A DNA stretch of 64,000 bases from Mesorhizobium sp. YIM 152430 (GCF_029210365.1 NZ_JARGES010000001.1:1-64000); one strand, 5' to 3'. Shown: positions 39,072 through 47,279, counted from the stretch's first letter. Notes: generated by a model not told the origin, from the letters alone. Made by a program: numbers and translations.

Positions 39072-40177
39072 GCCGGCAGGTTCTCCGTCAGGAAGGCAAG
39101 CACATCGGCGGACGCAACGTCCCTTGCGATGAAGGACCGGCCGATGCCGCGGGTGAGGATGAAAGTCAGCGCACCGCGCGAAACCTTCTTGTCCTGCGCA
39201 ATATAGGTCAAAAGCGCATCCGCGCCAGGAAGGCCGCCGGGCACGTCGGACATTTTCGTCGGCAGGCCGACGGACGAAAGATGATGCTCGACCCGATCCG
39301 CATCGGCAGGGTCGAGAAGACCGAGGCGCGCCGAGAAGCGATGCGCCAGCACCATGCCGATCGCCACCGCCTCGCCATGGACGAGGCGCGCGCCGTCATA
39401 GCCGGTCGCCCCTTCCAGCGCATGGGCGAATGTGTGGCCCAGATTGAGCAGTGCGCGGTCGCCGGTCTCGCGCTCGTCGCGCGCGACGACATCCGCCTTC
39501 GACTGGCAGGAGCGGCGGATCGCCTCGACACGGGCCCGGCCTCCGGCAAAGACATCGCGCCAATTCTCTTCCAGCCAGGCGAAGAAGTCGGGCTGGTCGA
39601 TCAGGCCGTATTTCGCCATTTCGGCATAGCCGGCACGAAACTCGCGCGGCGAGAGCGTGTCGAGCGCCGCCGTGTCGGCGATCACCAGCGCGGGCTGCTG
39701 GAAGACGCCGACGAGATTCTTGCCGCGCCTGGTGTTGATTCCCGTCTTGCCGCCGACCGAGGAATCGACCTGCGCCAGAAGCGAAGTGGGCACCTGCACG
39801 AACTCCATGCCGCGGCGCACGATGCCGGCGGCAAATCCGGTCAGGTCGCCGATCACGCCGCCGCCGAGCGCCAGCACGCAATCATTGCGCTCGAAGCGGC
39901 CGGCGAGGACGAAATCGACCACTTCCTCAAGCTTCGCGAAGCTCTTCGTCGCCTCGCCGGCCGGCAGGACCAGAACTTCATGGGCGATGCCCGCAGCCTT
40001 CAGCGAGGCTTCGAGGCGCGGCCATTGGCTTGCGGCGACATTCGCATCGGTGACGATCGCGACACGGGCACGCGGCAGGCGCGCGGCGACAGCCGGTCCA
40101 GCCTCGTCGAGCACGCCCGGCCCGATCAGGATCGGGTAGGATCGCGTGCCAAGCTGGACGTCGACGCGGCTCGTCAT
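39068..40177 (-). CDS. aroB: 3-dehydroquinate synthase
   Basis: Converts DAHP to 3-dehydroquinate, the second step of the shikimate pathway, with NAD and a divalent metal. The 369-residue protein has LALGGGVIGDLTGF (NAD-binding), QVPTSLLAQVDSSVGGKTG and the metal ligands around LGHTFAHALE. It is one base downstream of aroK and overlaps the CorC gene by four bases, so it is in a tight operon. Confidence 0.95.
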   Translation of the reverse strand: MTSRVDVQLGTRSYPILIGPGVLDEAGPAVAARLPRARVAIVTDANVAASQWPRLEASLKAAGIAHEVLVLPAGEATKSFAKLEEVVDFVLAGRFERNDCVLALGGGVIGDLTGFAAGIVRRGMEFVQVPTSLLAQVDSSVGGKTGINTRRGKNLVGVFQQPALVIADTAALDTLSPREFRAGYAEMAKYGLIDQPDFFAWLEENWRDVFAGGRARVEAIRRSCQSKADVVARDERETGDRALLNLGHTFAHALEGATGYDGARLVHGEAVAIGMVLAHRFSARLGLLDPADADRVEHHLSSVGLPTKMSDVPGGLPGADALLTYIAQDKKVSRGALTFILTRGIGRSFIARDVASADVLAFLTENLPA

Positions 40178-40178
40178 C

Positions 40179-40766
40179 TCAACCCACCCTCGTCATGCTT
40201 TGCGCCAGCTTGCCGTCCAGGGCCTTGATGATCTCGGCTGCGATCGTGGCATGGCGCGCATCGCGGCTCACAATCGTCACATCGGCCTCGCCATAGACGG
40301 GATAGCGGTCCTCCATCAGCTTGCGCATGACGGCGCGCGGATCGGATGTTTTCAGGAGCGGGCGGTTCTGGCGCCGCGCGACGCGTTCCATCAACGTGTC
40401 GATATCGGCCTTGAGCCAGATCGAGATGCCGCTGGCGCGGATGGCGGCGCGGGTGTCGGCATTCATGAAGGCGCCGCCGCCCGTGCCGATCACGGCGGGA
40501 CCGTCCGCGACGAGACGCGTGACGACGCGCTGTTCGAGCGCGCGGAACTCGACCTCGCCATAGGCTTCGAAGAGCTCCGGAACCGTCATGCGCGAAACGT
40601 TCTCGATCTCGTGGTCGCTGTCGGCGAAGGGGAGTTGCAGCGTCTGGGCCAGCTTTCGGCCGACGGAGGTCTTGCCGGCGCCCATCAGCCCGACGAGAAC
40701 GAGCGTTTTCGTGCCGATGCCGGCACGCACGCGCTCCACCAGTCCTGCCATCTCCGTCGCGCCCAT
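40179..40766 (-). CDS. aroK: Shikimate kinase
   Basis: Phosphorylates shikimate with ATP. The 195-residue protein has Walker [12 protein letters not shown], the DSD shikimate-binding pattern in FADSDHEIE and the GTGGGAFM motif. The start at 40766, with GGAG about ten bases upstream, gives a normal family length; an in-frame extension to 40862 is rich in Cys and unlike homologues. It is the first gene of aroK-aroB-CorC and divergent from a small membrane protein gene. Confidence 0.93.
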   Translation of the reverse strand: MGATEMAGLVERVRAGIGTKTLVLVGLMGAGKTSVGRKLAQTLQLPFADSDHEIENVSRMTVPELFEAYGEVEFRALEQRVVTRLVADGPAVIGTGGGAFMNADTRAAIRASGISIWLKADIDTLMERVARRQNRPLLKTSDPRAVMRKLMEDRYPVYGEADVTIVSRDARHATIAAEIIKALDGKLAQSMTRVG

Positions 40767-40900
40767 GCCCGTCTCCACGCAAGGGGTATCGGCAGGAACG
40801 GCGTCAACGTCAAGCCGGGATGAACACGACTTATGCTTGCACTCGCATACGCGGCGTCCCATAAAGATACAGGCGACGGCGGCGGACAGACGGGAGACCG

Positions 40901-41050
40901 ATGCCTACACTTTTCCGGTTCTTGATGACGCTGATGATCCTGGCTGGCCTCGCCTATGGGGCAATGTATGCACTGGTGCTGTTCGTCGAACCCAATCGCG
41001 GCGAGATGACCGTGCGGATACCGCCGGAAAGGTTGCAGCCGCCACGCTGA
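40901..41050 (+). CDS. Small single-pass membrane protein
   Basis: A 49-residue protein beginning [20 protein letters not shown] with one transmembrane helix and a short polar tail ending [11 protein letters not shown]. The ATG at 40901 has GGGAG five bases upstream. Short proteins of this form next to aroK are seen in related genera, as far as I remember. It is divergent from aroK. The function is unknown. Confidence 0.65.
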   Translation: MPTLFRFLMTLMILAGLAYGAMYALVLFVEPNRGEMTVRIPPERLQPPR

Positions 41051-41057
41051 AGAAGCT

Positions 41058-41240
41058 TCAGCTCAAGAAGTTGAACAGCAGCGTCCCCGCAATCAGCCCG
41101 GCAAGAACGAGCAGGGCCAGCCGGAAATAGCCGAACGGGCCGTAGTTGGGACCAGGTGGCAAAGGCTCGGAGCCGTCGCCCTGATGGTCGCCCATCGCAA
41201 GCCGTGCCGCACGTTCCAGATTCATCATGTGAGCGACCAT
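41058..41240 (-). CDS. Small membrane protein under an EcfG-type promoter
   Basis: A 60-residue protein with a polar N-terminus, a proline/glycine hinge (PLPPGPNYGPFG) and one C-terminal transmembrane helix (ALLVLAGLIAGTLLFNFL). The ATG at 41240 follows GGGAGG at ideal spacing. A perfect EcfG promoter pattern lies 33-57 bases upstream (41273-41297), so it should be induced by general stress. I do not recognise the family. It is convergent with the 49-residue membrane protein, with seven bases between the stops. Confidence 0.65.
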   Translation of the reverse strand: MVAHMMNLERAARLAMGDHQGDGSEPLPPGPNYGPFGYFRLALLVLAGLIAGTLLFNFLS

Positions 41241-41272
41241 TACCGCCTCCCGTTCACGCTGCCTGAAAGCCA

Positions 41273-41297
41273 AACGGCGCAGCGGATTTTCCGTTCC
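41273..41297 (-). promoter_or_regulatory. EcfG-type promoter for the 60-residue membrane protein
   Basis: On the minus strand GGAAC (41297-41293), 16 bases, CGTT (41276-41273) exactly matches the general stress sigma factor consensus GGAAC-N16/17-CGTT. Transcription would start near 41265, giving a short leader with a strong ribosome-binding site. Confidence 0.75.
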
Positions 41298-41330
41298 CGA
41301 GGGATGATCGCAAAAAAGAATGAACGTTAC

Positions 41331-41355
41331 GGAACCCGTTCGTATCGAAACAGTT
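41331..41355 (+). promoter_or_regulatory. EcfG-type promoter for a candidate small RNA
   Basis: GGAAC (41331-41335), 16 bases, AGTT (41352-41355): one mismatch from the EcfG consensus. No coding gene follows; a structured region and a strong plus-strand terminator do. Confidence 0.6.
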
Positions 41356-41361
41356 AACAGG

Positions 41362-41491
41362 CACAGTGAAGAGGCCGACGCCCCCTCCAATCGCCCCCCG
41401 CGAAAGGCGCTTCACTGATTGAGGAAGAGTGAGCCCCCGAACACCTTCCTCGCACCCTCCAAAGCCGGCCCCTCGTGGCCGGCTTTTTTTT
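41362..41491 (+). ncRNA. Candidate general-stress small RNA (GsrN-like)
   Basis: Between the EcfG-type promoter and a T-rich terminator lies about 130 bases with no reading frame worth calling. CAGTGAAG (41364-41371) and CTTCACTG (41410-41417) are perfect complements, closing a long hairpin whose apical part is C-rich (CCCCCTCC and CCCCCC). A second C-rich single-stranded stretch (ACCTTCCTCGCACCCTCC) precedes the terminator. A sigma-T-dependent RNA with an exposed C-rich loop that pairs with G-rich leaders is how GsrN works in Caulobacter. Homology to GsrN is inferred from promoter, position and architecture, not sequence comparison. Confidence 0.55.
41461..41491 (+). terminator. Rho-independent terminator, plus strand
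   Basis: AAAGCCGGCC and GGCCGGCTTT form a 10-bp stem with a 6-base loop, followed by more T to give nine in a row. The T-run is only on the plus-strand side, and no plus-strand protein gene precedes it, so it points to a non-coding transcript. Confidence 0.85.
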
Positions 41492-41515
41492 CGGGGACGT
41501 CGCAGGAAACGGCGG

Positions 41516-42502
41516 TCAGAGTTCGAAATTGCCTTCGGGAATGCGCAGGCGATAGTCGAGATTGCCTGCGGCGAATTCGAGCGACGCCTCGCCCTCGACC
41601 GAGGCCGGCACGACGCGCTCCAGCGCGACGCTGCCGAAGCGCTTGTCGCCGATGGCGTCTTCGGCAACGCGGGTGTTCTCATGCCAGTTCAGGAGGATGG
41701 TGCGCTTGCCCTCGTCGTCCTGCTCGAGCGTGGCCGAAAGACCGACATAGCCGTTCGGCCGCGACAGCGCGCCGTGGCTCATCGAATTGATGACGAGTTC
41801 GTGCAGCGCCAGACCGATATGAAGCGCGGCATTCGGGTTGAGATAGGGATCGATGCCCTTCAGGCGGATCGAAAAGGCCGGGTCTTCGCAATAGCGGCTG
41901 ACCTGCCCGGCGACCAGTTCGCTCAAGGTCGCGCCGCGCCAGTTCGACGAGGTGACGAGGTCCTGCGACGAGGCGAGCGACTGGATGCGGCCGCGAAAGC
42001 GCGTCAGGAAAACGTCGATCGAGCCCGAATAGCGGCCGGTCTGGGTCGCGATGCTCTGGATGATGGCCAGTAGGTTCTTCGAGCGATGGCTGACCTCGCG
42101 CAACAAGGTGCGCAGCGTCTGCTCGCGATGTTTCTGGCTCGTCACGTCGACGATGGTGGAAACGATGCCATCGACGCGACCGCCTTCACCGCGCCGCGGA
42201 TCGAGCCAGACCGAGAACCAGCGTCCGCCCTCGTCGGCGCCCTGCCGGAACTCGTAATGGGCAGGTTGGCCGGTTTCCATTACCTGACGCTTCATCGCCA
42301 TGGCCGCCTCGTCATCCGACGCGGCGAGGAATTCGCTGTCGGACTGGCCGACAATGGACGCAGCGTGCCAGGAGGACGGGAGGTTGTGCGACCAGAGAAC
42401 CTTGAGATGAGCATCCTGGGCAATGACCGCCACACCGGCATTCTTCAACGCGGTCGCGAGCACGCGTTCCTCGTCGATCATGTCAGCGGTCTCGAAACTC
42501 AC
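41516..42502 (-). CDS. PAS-containing HWE/HisKA_2-type sensor histidine kinase
   Basis: A 328-residue soluble kinase with an N-terminal PAS domain (about residues 10-125) and a histidine kinase module. The phospho-acceptor is His139 in REVSHRSKNLLAIIQSIA, and the ATP-binding N box includes ALHELVINSMSHGAL. HWE/HisKA_2 kinases feed PhyR in the general stress pathway, and PhyR is encoded two genes upstream in the same direction. No membrane segments, so it senses a cytoplasmic cue. The start is a GTG at 42502 with weak ribosome-binding signal; an internal ATG near 42481 is possible. Confidence 0.85.
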   Translation of the reverse strand: MSFETADMIDEERVLATALKNAGVAVIAQDAHLKVLWSHNLPSSWHAASIVGQSDSEFLAASDDEAAMAMKRQVMETGQPAHYEFRQGADEGGRWFSVWLDPRRGEGGRVDGIVSTIVDVTSQKHREQTLRTLLREVSHRSKNLLAIIQSIATQTGRYSGSIDVFLTRFRGRIQSLASSQDLVTSSNWRGATLSELVAGQVSRYCEDPAFSIRLKGIDPYLNPNAALHIGLALHELVINSMSHGALSRPNGYVGLSATLEQDDEGKRTILLNWHENTRVAEDAIGDKRFGSVALERVVPASVEGEASLEFAAGNLDYRLRIPEGNFEL

Positions 42503-42566
42503 CCTGAAACTGCCCCCGATAAAGCCGGCCCGGCCTGCTGCCGGACCAAAACGTGCTCACCTGTGC

Positions 42567-42734
42567 TCAATTGGCGCGGCGCATGAAGCCGGCAACCACG
42601 GAGACGCACAAAAGAACGATGAAAATGAAGAACAGGATCTGGGCGATGCCCGCAGACGCGCCGGCAATGCCGCCGAATCCCACGGCACCTGCGATCAATG
42701 CGACGACTAGAAATACGAGGGCCCAATAAAGCAT
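42567..42734 (-). CDS. DUF1328 small membrane protein
   Basis: A 55-residue protein with two transmembrane helices ([20 protein letters not shown] and the [17 protein letters not shown] segment), matching the DUF1328/YtjA family of small inner-membrane proteins often linked to stress. AGGGAG precedes the ATG. It lies between the HWE kinase and PhyR on the same strand. I see no EcfG promoter directly in front of it. Confidence 0.85.
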   Translation of the reverse strand: MLYWALVFLVVALIAGAVGFGGIAGASAGIAQILFFIFIVLLCVSVVAGFMRRAN

Positions 42735-42936
42735 CTGCGTTCTCCCTGATCGTCCGCGGCCTTCCACGCGCCACGGAACGATTCTTGCCTTTGAGCACCG
42801 AAATCGCCGGAGCCGAATGCCGGACCCGATTTCATGCGCCGAACTGCCGCCGCACCCGAATCTTCAACGCATCACGGGGCGAGCTTGTTCCCCGTGCGGG
42901 ACGGGATCGAGCCCTGCCCCGCACGATGTCTCGTCG

Positions 42937-43731
42937 TCAGGCTGCCGCCTGCGACTGCCGGTCGAAGAACAGGGCCTGGCTGATGAGCGCCTTGACCATG
43001 TCGGGATTGAACGGCTTGGTCACCAGGAAAGCCGGCTCGGGGCGCTCGCCGGTCAACAGGCGCTCGGGGAAGGCCGTGATGAAGATCACGGGAACGCTGG
43101 CCGAGGACAGGATCTCGTTGACCGCATCGATGCCCGACGAACCGTCGGCCAACTGGATGTCGGCAAGAACCATCTTGGCATTGGTGGTCTTGAACAGAGC
43201 CGTCGCTTCCTTGTGGGTGCGGGCCGTGCCGACGACGCGGTGACCGAGACTCTCGACCATCTGCTCGATGTCCATGGCGATCAGCGGCTCGTCCTCGATG
43301 ATGAGGATGTCGGTCGCGACCTGTCGGGAAATCTCGTCGCTCGCCTGGCCGAGAAGGCGGGAGAACTCCGTCTGCTCCACGTCGAGAACCTCGGCGGCCT
43401 CGCGCTCGCCGAAGCCTTCGACGGCGACCAGCAAGAACGCCTGGCGCGGGAGGGGCGCCAGGGAGGACAGGTTGGCCACGGCGCGGCTTTCCCACGGATT
43501 CGCGGGCATCTCGTCGGGAACGCGCACGGCAACGGACGAAAAGAGCTTGGTGAAAATGCGATAGAGCGCGATCCGGTCGGTGGAGGCGGCCGGAAACACG
43601 CTCGGATCTGCTATGATGGCTTCCAGAGTGGCGGCGACAAGCGCATCGCCGCTGGTCTGCGAGCCGGAGACTGCGCGGGCAAACCGGCGCAAGAATGGCA
43701 AGTGCGGCGCTATCCTTGCGGACAAACTCAT
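42937..43731 (-). CDS. phyR: Anti-anti-sigma response regulator PhyR
   Basis: Master switch of the alphaproteobacterial general stress response. When phosphorylated, its sigma-like domain binds NepR and frees EcfG. The 264-residue protein has an N-terminal EcfG-like domain (residues about 5-135) and a C-terminal receiver (140-264) with the acidic pair Glu146-Asp147, phospho-acceptor Asp191 in LADIQLADG and Lys239. It is divergent from nepR-ecfG, with facing EcfG-type promoters in the 248-base gap, giving positive feedback. Confidence 0.96.
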   Translation of the reverse strand: MSLSARIAPHLPFLRRFARAVSGSQTSGDALVAATLEAIIADPSVFPAASTDRIALYRIFTKLFSSVAVRVPDEMPANPWESRAVANLSSLAPLPRQAFLLVAVEGFGEREAAEVLDVEQTEFSRLLGQASDEISRQVATDILIIEDEPLIAMDIEQMVESLGHRVVGTARTHKEATALFKTTNAKMVLADIQLADGSSGIDAVNEILSSASVPVIFITAFPERLLTGERPEPAFLVTKPFNPDMVKALISQALFFDRQSQAAA

Positions 43732-43790
43732 GATTGGACGTCTCCCTCAAGACATAAAGGCAGGAAATTGCGGATCAGTAGCGCCCTTCA

Positions 43791-43815
43791 AACTCACCCG
43801 CAGCAAAAAAGTTCC
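43791..43815 (-). promoter_or_regulatory. phyR: EcfG-type promoter for phyR
   Basis: On the minus strand GGAAC (43815-43811), 16 bases, AGTT (43794-43791), one mismatch from consensus. It is placed 60-84 bases upstream of the phyR start. Confidence 0.65.
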
Positions 43816-43822
43816 GAAACAA

Positions 43823-43848
43823 GGAACGAATCTCATGGGTTTGACGTT
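43823..43848 (+). promoter_or_regulatory. nepR: EcfG-type promoter for nepR-ecfG
   Basis: GGAAC (43823-43827), 17 bases, CGTT (43845-43848), a full match to the EcfG consensus. The -35 elements of this and the phyR promoter are only seven bases apart and face away from each other. Confidence 0.8.
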
Positions 43849-43979
43849 TGATATCGATTTTGCGTGCCTGCGGGGCGGTTTCGGCCGCAGGAAAAGGCAA
43901 CAAAGGACAGGGGAAGCGACGCATGGCGATTGCCGCACGTTGGGCAGACCAGGACAATCCAGGGGGCACCGAGGCAGAA

Positions 43980-44171
43980 ATGAAGCCGAACAAGGAACAG
44001 CCGGCAGTGACAGAGCGCACGGAGCCGCTGGGCTCCAATTCCGAAATCGGGCGCAAGCTCAAACAATATTACGACGAACTCGTGACGGAAGAAGTCCCCG
44101 ACCGATTCGCCGATCTGTTGAGGCAACTCGAAGATCGCGAAACAGGCGCCGGCGCTCGCAAGGGAGACTGA
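43980..44171 (+). CDS. nepR: Anti-sigma factor NepR
   Basis: A 63-residue anti-sigma factor that holds EcfG inactive until PhyR competes for it. The hallmark segment IGRKLKQYYDELV followed by VPDRFADLLRQLE forms the two helices that bind sigma or PhyR. I chose the ATG at 43980, giving the usual length; an upstream ATG at 43923, with AAGCGACGC before it, would add 19 residues. The ecfG start follows two bases after its stop. Confidence 0.93.
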   Translation: MKPNKEQPAVTERTEPLGSNSEIGRKLKQYYDELVTEEVPDRFADLLRQLEDRETGAGARKGD

Positions 44172-44173
44172 TC

Positions 44174-44722
44174 ATGGCTGCCGACATCGATTTCAAGACC
44201 GGACTGCTGAGTGCGGTCCCCAGCCTCCGCGCGTTCGCCGTCTCGCTTTCGCAAAATTCCGACCGTGCCGACGACCTCGTGCAGGAAACGCTGGTCAAGG
44301 CGTGGGACAAGCAGTCCTCCTTCCAGCCAGGCACCAACCTCAAGGCCTGGCTCTTCACCATCCTGCGCAACGAATTCTATTCGCAGATGCGCAAGCGCGG
44401 ACGCGAGGTGCAGGACAGCGATGGCGCGATGACGGCTCGCCTCGCGGTCCATCCCAGCCAACACGGCTCGATGGATCTGGAAGATTTCCGCAATGCGCTC
44501 GAGCGCCTGCCCGAAGACCAGCGCGAGGCGATCATCCTGATCGGGGCGTCGGGCTTTTCCTACGAGGAAGCGGCCGAAATCTGCGAATGCGCGGTCGGGA
44601 CGATCAAGAGCCGCGTCAGCCGCGCGCGCACACGCTTGCAGGAACTCCTGAAGGTTTCGGGAGAATCCGACTACGGGCCGGATTCGATCGCGGCCCAGGT
44701 GATGGGCTCAAACGCCGCCTGA
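44174..44722 (+). CDS. ecfG: General stress ECF sigma factor EcfG
   Basis: A 182-residue sigma factor directing RNA polymerase to GGAAC-N16/17-CGTT promoters under stress. Region 2 includes ADDLVQETLVKAW and LKAWLFTILRNEFYS; region 4 includes RLPEDQREAIILIGASGFSYEEAAEI (a landmark) and GTIKSRVSRARTRL. It follows nepR by two bases, the standard arrangement, and overlaps the convergent response regulator gene by 15 bases. Several matching promoters lie within 6 kb. Confidence 0.96.
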   Translation: MAADIDFKTGLLSAVPSLRAFAVSLSQNSDRADDLVQETLVKAWDKQSSFQPGTNLKAWLFTILRNEFYSQMRKRGREVQDSDGAMTARLAVHPSQHGSMDLEDFRNALERLPEDQREAIILIGASGFSYEEAAEICECAVGTIKSRVSRARTRLQELLKVSGESDYGPDSIAAQVMGSNAA

Positions 44723-45130
44723 TACCGGCTGGCCCTGCCCCTCGTTCACCGCCTCGACGATGGCGGTGATCAAGGTGGGGCCGGCATAAGGCTTGCCCAC
44801 GACGCGGATGCCCGGAAACGCCTCGAACAGGTTTTCGTTCTCCGCATAACCGGTGGCGAAGACGAACGGGACCTTGCTGTCCTGCAAGGTCTTGGCGAAT
44901 TCGACGGTGGATTCGCCAGCCAGCATCACATCGACGACGGCGACATTGATGCCCCGGTCCTCGACGGGCCGCTCGCCCAGTTCCTTGAGCGTGCGCAGGA
45001 TGATGACCTCCTCGGCACCATGATCCTGACACAACTGCTCGACATCCATGGCGATGAGGAACTCGTCCTCCATCACCAGAATGCGCAGATCCTTGAGCGG
45101 CTTGTCCGCCAAATTCACAACTCCCGACAT
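44708..45130 (-). CDS. Single-domain response regulator
   Basis: A 140-residue stand-alone receiver domain. Acidic pocket residues are in MEDEFLIAMD near residue 22, the phospho-acceptor is Asp67 in VAVVDVML and Lys113 is in VVGKPY. Without an output domain it probably acts as a phosphate sink or modulator for the HWE kinase-PhyR pathway, like other single-domain regulators in GSR loci. The start may be 45130 or 45166; the latter would lie within a perfect inverted repeat. It overlaps ecfG by 15 bases at the 3' end. Confidence 0.83.
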   Translation of the reverse strand: MSGVVNLADKPLKDLRILVMEDEFLIAMDVEQLCQDHGAEEVIILRTLKELGERPVEDRGINVAVVDVMLAGESTVEFAKTLQDSKVPFVFATGYAENENLFEAFPGIRVVGKPYAGPTLITAIVEAVNEGQGQPVSGGV

Positions 45131-45157
45131 GATGGGCAATTGGCCTGCCGGATGGAG

Positions 45158-45181
45158 ACATGTCATTTAACTATGACATGT
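45158..45181. promoter_or_regulatory. Perfect 24-bp inverted repeat, candidate operator
   Basis: ACATGTCAT and ATGACATGT are perfect 9-base arms around TTAACT. The repeat sits between the single-domain response regulator and the Crp/Fnr-type regulator, in a region free of other structure. It does not match the FNR/FixK box. Autoregulation by the adjacent Crp/Fnr protein is a possibility. Confidence 0.5.
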
Positions 45182-45294
45182 GCATGAGCTTTTGCGAATA
45201 TATTTGAAGGACTAGTCCGTGCCCGCTGACAAGCGGCGCGCACCTCACTATAGATCGCAAAGGGACTTTTTTCTTTACCTTTTGGAGCCCGCCA

Positions 45295-46056
45295 GTGGCC
45301 GAAATCGCGATCCGTTCGGCAAGGAAATATCCTTGCGAAAAATGCCCGCTGCGCCCGCGAGAGATCTTCCGGCCCTTCACCACTCCCGAACTGGAATTCA
45401 TCAGTAGGTTCAAGAAGGGCGAACTGACCGTCGACCGCGGCGCGACCGTGCTGGCCGAGGGGACGCGCAATCCGCATCTCTATACGGTCCTTCAGGGCTG
45501 GAGCTTCCGCTACAAGATGCTGCCGGACGGTCGCCGGCAGATCGTCAATTACGCCATGCCGGGCGACCTTCTCGGGCTGCAAGGCACGGTGACCGGCGAG
45601 ATGGAGCATTCCGTCGAGGCGCTGTCGCCGATGATCCTTTGCGTCTTCGAGCGCGAGGAACTCCTGACGCTCTACCGCGAGCACCCCGAACTCGCCTACG
45701 ACATCACCTGGCTGTCCTCGCGCGAGGAATGTATGCTCGACGAGAACATGCTGAGCATCGGCCGGCGCAACGCGACCGAACGACTTGCCTATCTGATCGC
45801 GTTCATCGTGCGCCGGTCCCAGGGGACCGGGCTCAACACGGCCAAGCTTCCGATCGAAATTCCCATCACCCAGCAGCATGTCGCGGACACGCTCGGACTG
45901 TCGCTCGTCCACACCAACAAGACCGTGCGAAAGCTGGCCGAGCGGCAATTGCTGCAATGGCGCGATCGCGGCTGCGTCGTTCTCGACCTCGAAGGGCTCG
46001 AGCGGCTGGCCGACTGGTCGACCGACATGCACCTGAAGCCGCGTCCGTTCATCTAG
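45295..46056 (+). CDS. Crp/Fnr family transcriptional regulator
   Basis: A 253-residue regulator. The N-terminal cyclic-nucleotide-binding-like domain has a beta-roll with a conserved GDLLGLQG turn. The C-terminal winged helix-turn-helix includes ITQQHVADTLGLSLVHTNKTVRKL. The N-terminus carries a CEKCPLR motif with two cysteines and there are others at about 115 and 143, so a redox or metal cofactor is possible, but the full FNR cysteine pattern is not clear. The GTG at 45295 has GGAG well placed upstream. It overlaps the convergent AI-2E-type gene by four bases. Confidence 0.87.
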   Translation: MAEIAIRSARKYPCEKCPLRPREIFRPFTTPELEFISRFKKGELTVDRGATVLAEGTRNPHLYTVLQGWSFRYKMLPDGRRQIVNYAMPGDLLGLQGTVTGEMEHSVEALSPMILCVFEREELLTLYREHPELAYDITWLSSREECMLDENMLSIGRRNATERLAYLIAFIVRRSQGTGLNTAKLPIEIPITQQHVADTLGLSLVHTNKTVRKLAERQLLQWRDRGCVVLDLEGLERLADWSTDMHLKPRPFI

Positions 46057-47156
46057 CTGGGCAGTCTGGGGCTTTGCGCGCCCCAGCCGGGGATGAGATT
46101 GCGCGCGATCGCATAGCCGACGAGCAATGCGGGAATGGCGACGAAGCCGCCGATCGGCCCCCAGATCCAGATCCAGAACGTCAGGGCGAGGAGGACGACG
46201 AACGGGTTCAGCGTCATCATCCGCCCGATGACCATCGGCGTGACGAACTGCGCCTCCATCAGATTGACGGCAAGGTAGACGAACGGCGGCATGAGGCTGC
46301 CGGAGATCGTGTCGAAGGTGACGAGGCCGACGGCGAACAGGACCGCCGCCATGATCGCCGGGCCGATATACATGACGAAGTTCAAAAGTCCCGCGAGAAT
46401 GCCCCACAGCGCGGGTGACGGCACGCCGGCAAGCCACAAGGCGCAGGTGACGGCGACCGCCAACCCAATATTGATTGCGGTGATCGACAGGAGATAGCGC
46501 GACACCAGCGTCTCGACGTCGCGGAAGATGTGCGCCGTGCGCCAGCGCAGGCGGCGGCCGACGCACAGTTTCAGGACCGCAAGGCGGGTCTGGTGGCGCG
46601 TGGCGATGAAGAAATACAAGGTCGCCATGAAGATCAGCACCTGCGCGCCGATGGCCGGCGCGATGGTGATCAGGCTGTCCATGGGCGAGCCTTCCTCCAC
46701 GGAGACGGTCAGGCCGGTATCGCCGGTCGCATCGCGCAGGCCGCCCTGGATGTCGCGCAATGCTTCCATCGGCTCGCGCAGTTGCGACAGGCGCAATTGC
46801 AGTTGCTCCCACATCTGCGGTCCGCGATCGGCCCAGTAGGACAACGGACCGACCAGCGCGAGCGCAACCAGGCAGACGCTGAAGACGAACAGGATGAAGA
46901 CCAGGACGGCTGAAATATAGGGCGAGATGCCGCGTGCCTCGATGCGCGCGGCAACCGGGCCAAGCATCAACCCGATGACCAGCGCGAAGGCGACGGGCGC
47001 CAGAATGAAGCGCCCGAAGTGAAGCGTGAATGCCAGACCCAAGAGGCCGAGCCCGATGATCGCGAGCTGCGAGCCCCTTTGCAGCACGATCTCGACATTC
47101 GATTTGGGCGGCAGGCGCACGATGGGCGGGCGCTTTTCATATCTTTCAGGGGGCAC
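46053..47156 (-). CDS. AI-2E family transporter (TqsA/PerM-like)
   Basis: A 367-residue inner-membrane protein with about eight helices in the AI-2E transporter pattern: two N-terminal helices, a large periplasmic or cytoplasmic segment (about residues 100-180) and a C-terminal half including LLNFVMYIGPAI and VIGRMMTLNPFVVLL. Members export small molecules or act in sodium/proton exchange; the substrate is unknown. I chose the GTG at 47156 because GGAGGAA precedes it at ideal spacing; a longer frame to 47264 begins with unconserved Cys/Arg-rich residues. Confidence 0.82.
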   Translation of the reverse strand: MPPERYEKRPPIVRLPPKSNVEIVLQRGSQLAIIGLGLLGLAFTLHFGRFILAPVAFALVIGLMLGPVAARIEARGISPYISAVLVFILFVFSVCLVALALVGPLSYWADRGPQMWEQLQLRLSQLREPMEALRDIQGGLRDATGDTGLTVSVEEGSPMDSLITIAPAIGAQVLIFMATLYFFIATRHQTRLAVLKLCVGRRLRWRTAHIFRDVETLVSRYLLSITAINIGLAVAVTCALWLAGVPSPALWGILAGLLNFVMYIGPAIMAAVLFAVGLVTFDTISGSLMPPFVYLAVNLMEAQFVTPMVIGRMMTLNPFVVLLALTFWIWIWGPIGGFVAIPALLVGYAIARNLIPGWGAQSPRLPS

Positions 47157-47221
47157 AGACTTCCTCCGACACCAGCGGCAACGCGGCTCGGGATAATTTC
47201 GTTCCTGCTCATACAATCGCT

Positions 47222-47246
47222 GGAACTGGACGAAGGTGCATACGTT
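47222..47246 (+). promoter_or_regulatory. EcfG-type promoter for the YqjD-like operon
   Basis: GGAAC (47222-47226), 16 bases, CGTT (47243-47246), a full match to consensus, 34 bases upstream of the start codon. It should drive the three-gene set of envelope proteins at 47280-48337. Confidence 0.78.
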
Positions 47247-47279
47247 GAATGCACGGCAACACAAACAGGAGAAAAATTC

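Noticed and set aside
41461-41491. Terminator of the HWE kinase gene
   Set aside because: The T-run is on the plus strand only; the minus-strand transcript would have just three T after the stem.
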